From assembly GCF_036373705.1 (NCBI RefSeq), contig NW_027102662.1, positions 744,001-808,000 of the forward strand: a stretch of DNA of 64,000 nt, given 5' to 3'. The position numbers and the translations under genes were made by a program. Positions 1 through 12,339 of this stretch are shown here, piece by piece. The stretch is from Amia ocellicauda. Taxonomy: Eukaryota > Chordata > Actinopteri > Amiiformes > Amiidae. Positions within the stretch are counted from its first letter, which is position 1. Each line of letters opens with the position of its first letter. Below the pieces are notes generated by a model. That model had not been told where the DNA came from and ran no database searches. It saw nothing but the letters and a program-made list of their open reading frames with translations.

Positions 1-406
1 AAAAAAAATCACTGTAAAAGCGCTAGTTATTTTTGATCTTTATAGTTATTTTCTAGGCTCAGGTTGTTTTTTAGTGCTTATAAAGGCCTGAAATATTCTT
101 AGTGGTTGTTGACTATAGGTCTTGATGTTTAAAAATGTTTTTTTGAGAGACCAAAAGGTTCTAATAAAAGTTTAGAGTAGAGAGGAGAGAGATCGTCTCC
201 ATCTTGGTTTCTATTTGAAATTTGATGCAGTGTCATTTTATTGGTTGGTTTTGATATGTTAATTGGTAACAGGGCGGCACAAAGGCCAGACCAGAACAAT
301 GCCTTACAAGCAGATCCGGCATGTGGCCATCAGTATAAGTATGAAGGTCTGGTCTTCAGCTCGACAGACTCATACTGACCTTTCGATTTAAGACTAAAGA
401 TCAACA
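1..406. other. Inner leader of copy A
   Basis: This is untranslated leader upstream of the seven-exon gene, starting in a poly(A) tract. I see no gene in it. It ends in the promoter region, with a TATA-like TATAAGT at 334-340 about 73 bases before the first ATG. Confidence 0.7.
334..340 (+). promoter_or_regulatory. TATA-like box of the seven-exon gene, copy A
   Basis: TATAAGT is conserved in all four copies (also 14739, 41351, 60002) at the same distance from the first ATG. It lies between the arms of a dyad, CCAGACC about 57 bases upstream and GGTCTGG just downstream. Promoter activity is inferred. Confidence 0.5.
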
Positions 407-2442
407 ATGTCCGGAAACAACATCAGCGATTCGATTTAAACGAGTTTTTAGGCAAGTCTTCAGATTATTTTCATTGACTCAGAGCGTGTTGTGTGCATGT
501 ATTGTAAATAAGGCTATAACATCTGTTTTAAGTTCTGTAAAATAATTTTTCAGCCAGTCAACAGGAGTTAATTCCCAACGCTGAGGAGATCATCTGGAAC
601 AACGACGGTAAGATTTTTGTGTTTGCGCTCATGGGTTCTTATGCATGGGTGTGTGTGGTTTGAAGCGGCTCATTAGAGTTATGAAAACGTTTTAATATAT
701 ATTAATGCCGGTCTCTTTAATTACACAGAAACTATCGAAAGGCCTGTGATTAATGTCTCCAAGGATCGACCAAGAGAAGTGGTTGTCCCTAGACAGGCTG
801 TCTGCCGACCGGGTAAGAACTAAACCCCTGTTTGTTTGTATAACGTTTCTGTAAGATGTTTGAGTCCAGTTTTGTTAATTTTAAAAAATTATCCTGTCTA
901 ACAGTATTAAGAAACGTGGTTCGAGACAACGAAAGGCCTTCCACATCGAGGGCTTGTTTCGTTTTACCTTCGAGAACCGTAACCTTTCAAGAATCTGAAA
1001 GGCCGTCAGCCCCGGTATCTGATAGCTGTGAGTATATATCTGCAGCCTGTAAGAGGTTAAAGCTTTTTATAAAGCGGTGTGGTTAAAGGTTAAACATGTC
1101 TCTTACCTTCACAGCGGTGCAAAAAGCTAAACCAGCCGAAAAACATAAGAAACGATTATTCTGTGGAGGTAAGTAAGATCTTTCAAACTTTAATGTTTTT
1201 AAAAGGGCTTTGTTTGCCCGTTGAGGGCTAATATTTAAGCGATGGGTGACCGTTTCCTGTAGGGCGGGGGGTTCTGGGAAAGATCTTTAGAAGTCAGGTC
1301 TAGGCTTGTTTCTGGGGAACGTGTTTAGAAATGACCGATTGCCGTACCGTCTGGTTAGGAAGTAAAGCCGTCCGAAAGGGTTTAGTAAGTTGTTTGGCTT
1401 ATCTCCCGCTATTATACTTCTGTTTTAAAGTGGTTGTAGGAAAAGGCTTGAAGGTGTTCATTGTATTTAATATTTAAACAGATCGTGAAAACGTTTGTGA
1501 AACAGGAAGTCCCGGGATCAGGAAGCGTTTACACTTGGAAGGTTCGTTTAAAAATGAAATGTTGTTGTGTGTGTGTGTGTTTTATTAACAATATTACAGT
1601 TTTTAAAGAAACATTTAAGAAACAGTTTATTTACAGCGGCTTCTCTGTTTTAAATTTATTATCAAGTCCTAATAAATATATTGTCTGTAAATAATAAGGC
1701 GTTGTAGTGAATGTCTAAGGCTATTTTCAAAGGTCTAAAAAAGCTAAAGGTTTTGAATGTCCTGGACATGTTGTTTTAAGTTTGATTTCTGTCGCCGTTT
1801 AAAGATGTAAATGTAATGTATATTTTTATTCTTCCCAAGACTCTTGGGATAGTCATTCTGTGAATGAGCTATTGAGGACAATTACCCCGTCTAAGTGGGA
1901 TCAAACATCTTTCCCGGTGAGATCACCGAGAGGATCCCCCACGGTGGTCTTGGAGACCCCCCAACATCTACTCAGGCCACAGCCTTCTGGGGGTAATTCA
2001 ACACCCCAGATTCAGCCCGCCGCATTGTCGGGCGGAACAAATACAGGCATCCAACAACCTCAGGGGTCGCCGTCAGTCAGGGCTGACACACCACCCAACG
2101 ACGGCCTAGTTTCAACATCGTCCCCCCAGACCCGTTTCTTGGCTACCGAAACGCGAAACAGTAACCCCGCGCTTGGCCAGGGTGTCACCGCAAAGGCCTT
2201 CTTGGTCTCCGTCCATGAGTATACACTCGCTCCCTGCCTCCTTCGACCGAGATTTACCGGAGCGACCATCCTTTGAAGCTGAGCCAGGCCACCAGCCCCC
2301 GGAGCTACTTCCTGAAGGTCGGCATGAGTTGCTACATACTTTGTTACAAAATCAAAGACTTGTGTTAGTGGGGCAAAACCTGGTGATAGAGAGCCAAAAC
2401 ACCCTTATTAATACCCTTACTAACGAATTGTACCGTATTTAA
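407..2442 (+). pseudogene. Seven-exon viral gene, copy A
   Basis: The exons correspond to 407-451, 554-607, 729-812, 905-1027, 1115-1168, 1482-1541 and 1840-2442, with all splice signals kept, including the GC donor of intron 1. Exon 1 lacks one base relative to copies C and D (near 430) and reaches a stop after ten codons. The last exon has one extra base near 2163 that changes frame. AATAAA follows at 2489, a plausible poly(A) signal. Confidence 0.7.
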
Positions 2443-2508
2443 TGTTTTAATAGACACAAAACGCCTTACTATTGTGGGTTGTTGGAAAAATAAAAAATAA
2501 ATTAAAAA

Positions 2509-4460
2509 ATGTCCTGACTTGGTAAAAGAACTCACAAACTAAAGGATTATGAACAAGCTAGGGCCCCAAAAAGACCTTCCCGAGAGAACATCCCCGGCCC
2601 TGTTGTGAACTCCTCTGATGTCCCAATGAACCTGGAACTATTACAAATGATAAATGATTTAAATAACCCCCAATTACCACCGATAGAATGTGAATTAACA
2701 GACTTACCTGTGAACCCCGACCTGTTACAGATGGTCAATGATCTAAATAACCACCTCCCACCGGTAGCGCTTATAGAGGTTCACCCCCTAGTTCACCCCG
2801 ATTTGTTTGAAATGGTGGAGTCTTTGGAGGAGCTACCCCGACCAAATTCTGCCCCTATTATAAATGATTTGAAACAATTAGAACACAGGATGGCGGCAGA
2901 AGCAGCCATCACTATAGAGGAGGGTCTTGACATTAACCGGTTGGATATCTTTGAAGGACTTTTACAGGCTTTAAATGAGCCTCCTCAAAAAGGGGGTTTT
3001 GTAGATGTCAGCAGTGGGGGTGTTCGGAATGTGGAGGGTTCTGAGACTGATAAGGCTGTGGAGGACATGCTCTGTGAGAATGTAGGGGGTGAAGGCTTTG
3101 TTCAAAATGATGATGTGTCCAAGAGTACCAGTGATCCCGTGATTATAGATAGACCGGCCTATAACAATTTTGAAATGATTCAGTGTTTTAATTTTGCAGA
3201 ACTTTTAAATTGTGACAATTATGCAGAAATATTTGTCAACATACACGAGGCTTTGCAGAAAATGCTTGAACAGGTTGCTGAAAGGGTCAGACCTCGAGAT
3301 GTTGTACAGTTAGAACTCAGAGGGGATGATTTGTTTAGCAACCTATCTGTAATGCTGAGTGGAGATAATTTAGATGTCTGGCTAAAATCGAAGCGTTATT
3401 GCAAAGTAACGCAGCCATCTTAGCTGATGAAAGTCTGTCTCTGGTAATGAATGTGGTTCGTAACCCTGAGGGTGGGGCGCTTAGAAGACTGTCGAAATGC
3501 TTGAAGAACGACATAATTAGGACCAAGCTCAGGCAATTAGTGGTGAGTTCCAGTGGGGACAATAAGCTCTGTTTTGCTTACAGTTTAATAAAACTACTCA
3601 CCCCCGACATGCCTGAACCCCAAGCTCTGCAAGAGGCTTTAACGCTTCATCAGAGGGCTGGCTTAAACTCTCAACAGATGGTTGCCTTTTCAGACATCAC
3701 CAAGTTGCAGGAACATAACTGTAAACCCCGCCAAGAGACAAATGTCCAAACTGATTTTAAACAGTCTGTGGGGTAAGTTTGGGGAAAGAAATTACCGTCT
3801 AAACACAACCTTGATTAAAACCCCTGAACAGTTTATAGAATTTATGTTTTCCAAACAACATGCAGTATCACACTTTCAATTCTTAAATGACCACGTGGCA
3901 CAGGTCCAGTGGAGGGCCCCTAAAGATTTCCCCACCAAACAGGGGAACGTTAATGTTTTCATAGCGGTTTTTACCACGGCTTACGCCCGGCTTGAACTGT
4001 ACAACTTAATGGATCAGTTGCAGGAACGCACACTCTATCATGATTCTGACTCTGTAATCTTTGTCACCAGGCCAGGGGATTGGGTCCCTCCCCTCGGGGA
4101 CTACCTTGGGGAGTTAACGAGCGAACTAGATCCTCAGGACCACATAGTGGAGTTTGTTTCAGGGGGTCCTAAGACGCATACAGAACGGCTGCGGGTAAGA
4201 CCTGTATGAAAGTTAAGGGTTTCACTCTGAACCATTGTAACAACAAGCTCATTAACATCAAGTCTCTGACGACCCTGGTAGAAAGTTTTGTAACCGAGAA
4301 AGACGCGCCTCCTCGTGAGATTATTACAGCCGGAAATCAGATCTATCGCAATAAAAAGGAGTACACGTTGGAAAATAGATCACTAAACAAACGGTTCAGG
4401 GTGGTGTACAATAAAGGAGTGTTGAAGACTGATTATACCACTCTGCCTTATGGATATTAG
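2509..4460 (+). pseudogene. polB: DNA polymerase B remnant with internal deletion, copy A
   Basis: The amino-terminal region (2605-3423 open, then a frame change, open again to about 3702) is joined directly to the carboxy-terminal third. About 2.27 kb is missing, comprising the Cys/His cluster, the exonuclease domain and polymerase motif A. Motif B is present (about 3760) and motif C reads YHDSDSV (about 4038), with Ser in place of the usual Thr. A further frame change lies near 4173. The carboxy terminus is intact here and ends with TAG at 4458-4460, showing the natural end, which overlaps the ATPase ATG at 4450. Confidence 0.88.
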
Positions 4461-5121
4461 CGGTGGTTTTGATAACAGACTTCAACACCCTTTCTCCTGT
4501 ATTATAGCTGGTCCCTCCAATTCGGGGAAGAGCTATCTTATAAGGAACATCATAGAAGATGTGGACGCAACCGTGTCCCAAGCTCTTGACAACATAGTGT
4601 GGTGTTACTCTTGCTGGCAACCTCTCTACGATGATTTGGCTTCGAAAAAAAATAATCTGAAATTTGTGCAAGGTCTCCCCGCCTCGTTGTAAGACGATGA
4701 CTTGTTCCCGCCCGGTCAAACTAACCTAGTGATCCTTGATGACCTGATGGAGCAGGCCGGTGACAACAGTGAAGTGGAAAAAGCTTTCACAAAGTACACT
4801 CATCATAGGAATTTAAGTATTCTTTATTTAGTTCAAAATCTATTTTTTCAAGGTAAAAAAAGCCGCACTATTAATTTAAATGCCAATTATATAATTCTTT
4901 TTAAAAACCCCAGAGATAAACTACAGGTCACCGTCTTGGCTCGTCAAATGTACCCTAACCAGACCAAGTTCTTTTTGGAGGCATTTGAGGATGCCACCAA
5001 AAAACCCTACGGGTACTTGATTGCGGACTTAAAAGCACAAACCCCAGAAGACTTTCGCCTCAGAACAGGTTTGTGCCCACCCGATTGGCCGGCAGTGTAT
5101 GTGCTAAAGAAAAGGAAATAA
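4450..5121 (+). pseudogene. Packaging ATPase, copy A (one nonsense codon)
   Basis: It is colinear with the copy B gene over its whole length, with the standard P-loop GPSNSGKS and Walker B NLVILDDLM. A TAA at 4690-4692 interrupts it between the two motifs. The natural stop is at 5119-5121. Confidence 0.88.
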
Positions 5122-5127
5122 ATAAGA

Positions 5128-5463
5128 ATGTCTGTTCGGATTAAAAGAAATCTGCCACTTTTGCAAATGTTATTTGAGGGGAGCCTGCGCCATAGGAAAG
5201 CTGTGCTGGCAGGGGCCCCCTCGGATTTGATCGAGACCATGTGTGAAATAGCTTTTAACATCTTACACGGTAATATACCCCTAACCCCTTCTTAACATTC
5301 TAAACTCAAAAAACAAAAAGCGGTTATCAAGATCATCGCTAATAAGAAGTATTCTATTAAAAGAAAAAGAAAGAAGATTAATCAAACCAGGGGTTTTATA
5401 GGACCGCTGTTGAGCATAGCCGTGCCTTTCCTAACCAGTCTTCTAGCTTCCAGAGTGGGTTAA
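5128..5463 (+). pseudogene. Small basic protein, copy A (nonsense)
   Basis: Same length as the intact copies, but TAA at 5293-5295 stops it halfway. The tail has one Gly changed to Arg in the GGF motif. Confidence 0.75.
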
Positions 5464-5465
5464 TA

Positions 5466-6209
5466 ATGGAATATGCTCAGAAAATGTTTTTGATCCCTCA
5501 GGAGCAACTTGAGAAACTGAGAAAAAATGTTGTCGGGCAAGAGCCCATTAGACAAACGGCCGAAAACAACCTGGACTCTGAAATGAAAGCTATACAGGCC
5601 AGGGCCGATTTAAATCAGTATTCCAAAGCCCAGTTGTATACCAACACGTTACAGCGTTACCTCCGTCTGGTTAGACAGGGTGAAAAAGATCAAAACATTT
5701 TAACTTTAACCATGGCCTCTCAAGAAAATGGTTCTGGGGTTGATGCGGGGGGTACGGTTGATAAAGATGTTGCGGTGACCGAACCTGTTGAGAGTTCAGA
5801 GGGAGATGTTGTAACGGATGTTTTGAGAAACATGCCGGCCAGAAGCAGGAGACATGCAGAATATATCCTGCACAAAATGGTTCAGAAACCGCGGGTAACG
5901 GCTTGGAATGAACAGGGTGAATTTGTTTTTAAAGGACAACTGATCAAAGGTTCACACATGTTTGATTTGTTGAAGAGTGTCAATAGCACTAATAAGGTAC
6001 CCGAGAGTCGCCGACCTGTAGGCTGGAATGCTTTCCTACAGGCGATGGCCTGTCTGAACATGCCCCAATCCACAGTTCCTAACCAGGAAACGCGACAAAA
6101 AATCCATCTGTGTAAAGAGGTGTAGCCTGATCTGACTCCGATATCTCATTACTCTGACCGTGCTTAGCGACCATCCTCAGGATCTATCCATCGTTGGGAA
6201 GCTTATTAA
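5466..6209 (+). pseudogene. Helical late protein, copy A
   Basis: It is colinear with the copy B protein, with TAG at 6123-6125 and again at 6165-6167 near the carboxy terminus, so about 220 residues could still be read. An AATAAA poly(A) signal lies at 6339-6344. Confidence 0.75.
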
Positions 6210-6388
6210 TCTCATGTTTTTATTTGTCTCCCCTGTAAATAATGACCCGACAAACAATTTTATATTTATTTTTTTTTATTTTCAAATGTTGTACATTTAT
6301 TTATAACATAACCCCTGCTTTGTATAAGAATTGTTTTGAATAAAAACAAAACTAATGATTCAAAGGCTGTTTTCATTATTTTTTCACC

Positions 6389-6960
6389 TTAACACGCATG
6401 ACATCTTTTAAAATCCTCACAAGAACACCCCATCTGTATACATGACTGGCTAGGGTCGTAAGTCATTGTGTTATAAGGGGGGTCCACAGTGTACTGACAA
6501 ACTCTGCCACTTTTTTATCATTTTGGCCTAAATCCTCACTGTACAAGGCCATAATATCGGGGTATGACCTTCCTTTAGATCTATGATATAAGAAAAACAC
6601 ACAGTGCTGACCACAAGTGAAGGTCTGAAGACTTTGTACTTGACGACCGCTGTAAATGGTTTCTTGACAGTTGTTGAGCAGAAAGTTATTGATCTTCCGA
6701 GGGAAAGGTCTGAAATCCGGGGGGTTTCCATAGGAATCAAAAAATTCACCACGGTGGTCCTCCCTTAGATAAATAGCCAGCCAATGTTCTCCGGGCATAT
6801 TTTTAGGGTGTGTGTTGATTATGTACATTGCAGGTAAATTCTTGATCTTAAATTTAGGTAGCTGATCGCAGGCGTAGACTCCTTGAAACAGTTTCCGTGA
6901 GCCGGCCAGGGCATTCATGATGTGGTTGAGCTCTCTGGTGTTCATTTTAATAATAATCAT
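6389..6960 (-). pseudogene. Adenain-like protease, copy A (frameshift near end)
   Basis: The catalytic region is intact (GEHWLAIYL, FFDSYGNPP, TFTCGQHC). One base fewer in the G run near 6480 ends the frame at 6463 with LWTPLITQ and removes the Cys-rich tail. The catalytic core could still fold. Confidence 0.87.
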
Positions 6961-8229
6961 ACAGAACGTTTCTCCTCCGATTCACCTCAATAATGTTGTC
7001 AAACACAGCATACACGACCATATTTACAGTGCGTGGTAGAGGCTGCTTGAAACGCATCTCCAAACGCATATTGCCCGTCTTCATCAGTGAAAAATGTTGT
7101 CCACACTCTTCGTCAGGGGTCAGGTTGAAACCGTACAGGGTGTAACCGCTGCAGTATTCCCGGCGATCGATCAGCAGAGTTTGATCCTTGAGATGGCGAC
7201 CCGTAGCCAGTACTACACTGTAATATTCAAGAACCGCATTGCCGTTTTCAAAGTCAGGTTGAAAAGGTCTGGATGGAACCTGCACACCATCGACGTACAA
7301 CGCTATAAATTCCGCGTTATAATGTTTAAAGTTAAAAAGGTTCTTGTTGTAAACCCCGGTAAATGCATCATTATCCACGAGACCAATAATAACCTGTTTT
7401 GGGAGCTGTCCTAGAAACAGATTTTCCTGGTTCATCACCCGTGTCCCTGCAGGGATACTGTGGACTTTCATATAGACTCTTTCGATCGGGTACTTAACGC
7501 CTGCGCGTGTCCTAGTTTAACCGCCGGGGAGACGGACACTTTTTTCACAAACAGCGAGGCCGATAATATGGTCAGTTTATATTTTTCAGTATCAGGGGTC
7601 ATCAGATAAAAAGCACTTTTACTACGGATCATTTTAATTTTAATGTCTACCCCGTTGAGCATGAGTTTTTCTTGGTCTGCATTGATATGCCCCATTAGCT
7701 CAAAGGTCCTCCCTTCTGTTGAAGAGGCCGTTCTTTTTTGCAAACCCTTATTGAGTCCCTCTGGATCCTTGTCGTCCATAGCTTCCGGGTTGTCTTTGAA
7801 GAAAAGGCCGGGGCTGAACTGTTTGCTTAGGGTCTCCTCACTATAATTAAGTTTACACTCCATCATGGCTCTATAGGGGTAAGTATTGCTGCTTTGACTA
7901 ATGAGCCGATCTCCCAGGGTCACATCCACCTGTGAAAACATGGTGGCCACCGGGTAATTGATGACCCCAGCGTTGGCCGTCTTCTCGATTGCATCGCCAT
8001 CCTCATTAGTCACTTTACAGTTCATTAAAATAAATGTGTTATTCAAATCATTATAATCCTCGCCATTGCCAGCTATAAAAAACTCCAAAGGGGCCATGTC
8101 TGAAATTGCAGAAAGAGGGGGAATCTCTACATATATGCTCTTATCTATACTCGTTTGAGTGTATGGAACTGTAAACAGATCCAGTTCTGATTTGACGCAT
8201 TCTTCCAATAGACTGTGGACAAAAGACAT
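6947..8229 (-). pseudogene. Major capsid protein, copy A (16-base deletion)
   Basis: This is the only copy without the early stop. It is open from 8229 to about 7490, then a 16-base deletion (also in B') shifts the frame; the rest (7471-6947) is open in the other frame. A 9-base in-frame deletion near 7675 removes three residues. Confidence 0.9.
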
Positions 8230-8231
8230 GT

Positions 8232-8719
8232 TTAAAAGATATATCCTGAGGCTCTATTTTTCTTTCTTTGAGACTTTCTTTTTGCAGGTTTTTTCTTGTG
8301 CTGCTTCCTTCTCCGAGTGTTTCCACGATATGTTGGAGAATGAGAGATTCTTCGTTTTCTGTTAGCCACGGATCATCGTCGCCCTGGTGGACACATGCTG
8401 TTTCTTCTTTTACCCCCCCTCCTCGCCATTACCATGAGACCCGAACCCTCCTGATGCTCATGGCTAGCTGCCCGGTTCATAACATTGGTGAACACGTCAC
8501 TAACAATATTTTTAGCCGCTGATTTCAAGTGGGGTCTGGCTATAGCAAAGCCTCTCTTAAGCAGGGGTACGGCCATTCTAAAGAGACCACGAAAGAGTCC
8601 TCCTAGACCGGCGCCATACATTGTGGGGGCTCCTACAAAACCGGGCAAGCCGTTCCATCTTGCATCTTGTAATAATCCACATTGGCGCTAGGATCTACAT
8701 AACCCCTCGAGGTAGCCAT
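8232..8719 (-). pseudogene. Basic core-like minor virion protein, copy A
   Basis: It has the shared frame change near the start and a TGA at 8373-8375 (also in copy C) that removes the Arg/Lys-rich tail. The hydrophobic GLGGLFRGLFRMAVPLL segment is intact. Confidence 0.73.
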
Positions 8720-8720
8720 T

Positions 8721-9569
8721 TTAATAATGTACACACTGTTTCAGGGGTCGAAAATGTAGTTTGACAACTTAACTTTACCGAAGCGGAAGGGTACGTTGAT
8801 ATTCTGATCCGATTTGACTTCGATCGTGATGTTGTCAAAGTGGGTCTTTGAGACTGGTACGTAGTGTGGCTTGTCATAAGTAATTGTGACCATGTCATTG
8901 CTTTTACCTTTAATAAGTACATTTCTCAAAAGGGGGACATAACTATCCCCGACCCTCTGGTGGGTTATGATATCCGTATACACATAAAGAGTGTAAAAGC
9001 CGCCCCACCACTTCTGAGAACCTGCTCTCTGTGTCAGAATAGAACCCTAATATACGCCCCAGTTGGCCGCTGGTTTGAATGCTAATACCTGGTTTTGACA
9101 CCTTGTACACTCTGTTTTTAATAGGGTTGTAATATAGCTTGATGTTGGGGGTGCCTTCTGAGAACTGTTTATGCATCTCATCTAATATTTTATCCACATT
9201 GTCATAATAACCTCCTTGTATCGTGAATGTCCATTGACTCTTTTTAACATCATCAAAAATGGCGAAGGTGGCATCCTTATCTTGTAAAACAGCCCAAGTG
9301 TAAGGATACTGTATTTCCGCCAACCCCACTTCCCACGACCCTCTTAGATCTATAGATTTTCCAAATTGTACCGTGTAACTGGATATTTCATTTTTAGGGT
9401 ATATATCGAGAGAGGCGTTACTGGGTAGAGTCACGTAGAAGCCTCCTGATTCCATCTTGAGTATCGAGAGTAATGCCCCCAACACACCCGCGGGCATGTT
9501 GTTATAAGGATTGAATATCGCAAACCTGTTGTTCCGGGACCCAACTATTGAACTTTTCAGGCCATCCAA
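8721..9569 (-). pseudogene. Minor capsid (penton-like) protein, copy A
   Basis: The first part is open for 208 codons (9569-8943). The second part (8983-8741) is in another frame because of the shared break, and is further altered by a two-base insertion near 8767 that changes its last residues. Confidence 0.85.
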
Positions 9570-10611
9570 GCCATTTCACCAACACATATTTTTTCCGGTT
9601 CTGGGTTTTTTCAGCTAATATCTTTTCAACTCTGTATACACTGTCTTTACCCACAATAATTTTTTGTAACTCGGCTTCGTAAAACGTTCCTTCTATATCC
9701 TCCCCGTCATAGTCTTTTAACCGGTACACGGGGGGGGCTCTAGCCAACTGTTCGGTAACTGTAAAATATTCGTCAGAAAATGTTTGTTCATAACCTTTGG
9801 CAAAAGTACTCCTTAGCTTTGAAACGCGAACCACATCACCGATGTTGAACTTATAAGTAGTTTTTCCCTTCTTAATAAATGGTCCGTATAATTTTGTATA
9901 GACCTGAAAAGAATTACTTTGATCAACATCTATAGACTTCATTTTAATACTGGTGTGATACCCTTGGTTGTAAGCATCAATAAAATCCTGAACTTTATCA
10001 AAATACTTGAACGTGTTGACCGCTGTAAAATATCTCCACATTTTGGTCTTTATGGTGCGGTTAAACCTCTCCACTACCGATGCTTTAAGCTCATTTCCGG
10101 TGGTGAAATGATGTATTTTGTGTCTCTTCAGTAGATTCTGAAATTCTCTGTTGAGAAACTCTTTTCCTTAATCAGTCTGCAGTTTTTTAGGACATCGACC
10201 CTGGGACAATATATCCTCAAAGACCCTCGTCACCGCTCAACCTGTTTTATTATGTAGAATTCGAGCCCAGGCATATTTTGATTAAACATCGATACACATC
10301 AACATCAATTTGTGACCATTGTTATGTTTTGATAAATTTGACATATCGACTAGATCCATTTGCCATTGTGAGTCTATGTCAGTTGCATATACGCGGTTTC
10401 TTTTAAAGTTAATCCTGAGAGGTTTATGTAAGGTATAGGCGTCTTGTTCCCGTAACCATTCTGAAACAAACACATCATTAACCTTCACTCCGGCCTCAGC
10501 GAGTCCTCTTTGAAAACCCTTCTTACCCGCCAAACCCCCAATCTTGGCTGGGTTGTAGTATAGTTCCTGCATTTGGGGAGCTTGCCGAGTCATTCTGTCA
10601 AATAACCACAC
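9502..10611 (-). pseudogene. Integrase with chromodomain, copy A (two nonsense codons)
   Basis: The amino-terminal 109 codons (10611-10282) are open and end at a TAA. A second TAA lies at 10170-10168, next to the middle catalytic Asp. From 10074 the rest is open, including the catalytic Glu region and chromodomain. Both stops occur at the same sites in copy C. Confidence 0.9.
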
Positions 10612-10649
10612 AGACCCACACTATGCGCAAAGTTTTTATACAAGGTTTT

Positions 10650-11157
10650 TTATTCAACTTCAGGAGAGCAGATACCCCTTTTTAGACATTTGAGAAAAGT
10701 ATAACATACACAACAATTTTTTCTACGGTCCAGACAAAAAGAAATCAGATGATTGGTTACTTGATCTATATCAACAAATATACCTGTTTCTTTATCTTGT
10801 AGGCACACACCTCAGTTACATATGTAAATAAACAACAATATGACCTATTTTAAAATTAAACAGAGGTGTATTAAACATGCTCAGTAAAAGGTCATACAGA
10901 TGTTGATGAAATGGCCTAATATCATTCTTGGCCCCCTTGAGCGCTTCATCCCAGTGTTCGTACCCCCCGATCTTTGTTACAGCAGCCATTAACTTTTCCA
11001 GGTTTGAAAGTTGATCCTCATCGATGGTTAAATCTGTAGAGAAAAGGCTCGCGTTGGCTACTTTTCTGTCAAGCACATGGTGTAATAGCGCTCTCAGGTT
11101 AGCTGCAGAGTGTTGATGACAGAACCAGTTGCAGAAGCAGTCCAGAACATTCCCCAT
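10650..11157 (-). pseudogene. Candidate Bcl-2-like protein, copy A
   Basis: From the ATG at 11157 it is open through most of the helical region without the nonsense codon seen in B' and C, but one base fewer in an A run near 10834 ends the frame at 10816, within the BH1-like helix. The GT-run frame change follows. Confidence 0.43.
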
Positions 11158-11169
11158 GTTCAAAGTCCC

Positions 11170-12018
11170 TTAGTTCAGGTCAGAGTCTGAATCAGTGGCG
11201 TAGATGTCGAATTCTTCGTCGCTGTCCCCAGCTTTAACTTCTTTACGGAAGAAATAAGCTTTTAGCTTGCCAGCGGTTTTTCTACTCGGCTCATCCATGT
11301 CATTGAGCAGCTGCCCAAGTTTCTCTATTATAAACGGCTCCTTTTTCAGCTCCAGCAAAATCTCATCTATGATTTTCTGGACTTGTCCCGCAGTGACATG
11401 TATGTGGGAGTAAGACAGCGCCTTGATTAGTGCCGGTTTCAGCCACGGTTTGTTCAGTCTTCTGTAAAACACGTTGAAATAGAACAGGAAATAGTAACGG
11501 TCTGGTTCAAACAAACAACTGTGTCTCAACTGACTGGGGTGATTCACTTCACACCCCCGACAGACTTCTTTCAGAGCTCGGTCGATGAGAGCACTCAGAA
11601 TATACACCAGGGTGCTTTTAACCACTCTGCTTACTTGGTCACATACCCCGGGCATAAATCCTTCGTCTTCATCACGCCCCCGGGACTGTCCGATGCTCAT
11701 TGGTTCGCCTGGTGGTTTGTGGGGTGTTTCTACATCCATTGGACTGACCCCCTCCTGAGACGCACAGACGGTAGACAGTTCGGCAAAATCGAGACCCTCC
11801 ATGAGCTCCAGAGGCTGGGGATCCCCGAGACTCATTTGGACATCCATCGCACCGCATGTTGTTTCGTCCTGAGGGACCGGGGTCTGAGGTCTTGGAGAGT
11901 AACCGCAGTCAAAGGGTTCCAGAGTGTATACAAAATCTGGGGAATAGAACCAGGGGTGATCCCGGGTTTGAAGAGGCCTGTAGAGCCTGTCGACGTCCGC
12001 AGCTTTCGGGTAAGACAT
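11170..12018 (-). CDS. Unknown protein with Cys/His motif and acidic tail, copy A
   Basis: 282 codons, intact. The amino-terminal third is Pro-rich and acidic (DCGYSPRPQTPVPQ). At about residues 154-170 lies CRGCEVNHPSQLRHSC, a compact Cys2/His/His/Cys arrangement that could bind zinc. A hydrophobic and aromatic helical region follows (YYFLFYFNVFYRRLNKPWL), and the tail is acidic (DEEFDIYATDSDSDLN). I have a vague recollection of HPSQ...H.C strings in small nonstructural proteins of other animal DNA viruses; this needs a search. The position beside the right end suggests an early regulatory role. Confidence 0.75.
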   Translation of the reverse strand: MSYPKAADVDRLYRPLQTRDHPWFYSPDFVYTLEPFDCGYSPRPQTPVPQDETTCGAMDVQMSLGDPQPLELMEGLDFAELSTVCASQEGVSPMDVETPHKPPGEPMSIGQSRGRDEDEGFMPGVCDQVSRVVKSTLVYILSALIDRALKEVCRGCEVNHPSQLRHSCLFEPDRYYFLFYFNVFYRRLNKPWLKPALIKALSYSHIHVTAGQVQKIIDEILLELKKEPFIIEKLGQLLNDMDEPSRKTAGKLKAYFFRKEVKAGDSDEEFDIYATDSDSDLN

Positions 12019-12096
12019 TCTCTTTAATTTTAAACCATGAATGAATTGTTGCGCCTTTTATCCTATCTCTTCACTACGTCATGACACACCGCCCTC

Positions 12097-12339
12097 TTAG
12101 AAGAGAGTAGCCCCTGAGCCGTCAGACCCCCCTCCAAAACCCCACACGTCGTCTGTTTAATCATCGTCGTCGTCATTCAAGGGGGATATATAATCCATAA
12201 TCCAGCATATTCTCCTTCTAACCAAATCCAGTTGCAAACATTTGGTCAAGATGTCAAAACCATCATTTATACAGTTTATGACCTCTTTCCAGTCCACGGC
12301 GTCAAACATCATTTCAGTAACCTGTTTTTCTGGATCCTC
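12097..12339 (-). pseudogene. Early-type protein, carboxy-terminal remnant, copy A
   Basis: Only the last third of the gene remains; the 5' part is cut off at the junction with tRNA spacer. The remnant has a TAA in the Asp-rich tail (near 12160) and a 9-base in-frame deletion near 12287. Confidence 0.8.

Larger units (their letters stand above)
1..12339. mobile_element. Maverick/Polinton (adintovirus-like) copy A, truncated at right
   Basis: This is the first viral copy. By alignment to copy B its left terminal repeat lies about 1 kb before the window. It carries the complete gene order but ends abruptly at about 12339, inside the right-most minus-strand gene, where the sequence passes directly into tRNA-Val spacer (CCCTTGAGCAATGC). 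It also has a deletion of about 2.27 kb in the polymerase gene at about 3702. Assignment to the Polinton class rests on the set of genes: protein-primed polymerase B, packaging ATPase, adenain-like protease, jelly-roll capsid proteins and integrase. Confidence 0.9.

Noticed and set aside
856-1086. 76-codon frame, repeated at 41843 and 60498
   Set aside because: It is exon 4 of the split gene read from its upstream intron into the next intron; its middle codons are explained by the exon model.
1461-1694. 77-codon frame repeated in all copies
   Set aside because: It reads exon 6 in the wrong frame and then intron sequence with a GT microsatellite. Only its last part may be a real alternative exon, reported separately.
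3540-3595. GTGAGT...TTACAG as an intron in the polymerase
   Set aside because: It would be only about 41 bases long and would remove codons from a region that is open in every copy.
4396-4719. 107-codon minus-strand frame opposite the packaging ATPase, repeated in B and C
   Set aside because: A shadow of the ATPase P-loop region with no promoter or family signature.
11521-12027. 168-codon plus-strand frame opposite the Cys/His protein
   Set aside because: Antisense shadow of an intact gene; the plus-strand reading has no recognisable features.
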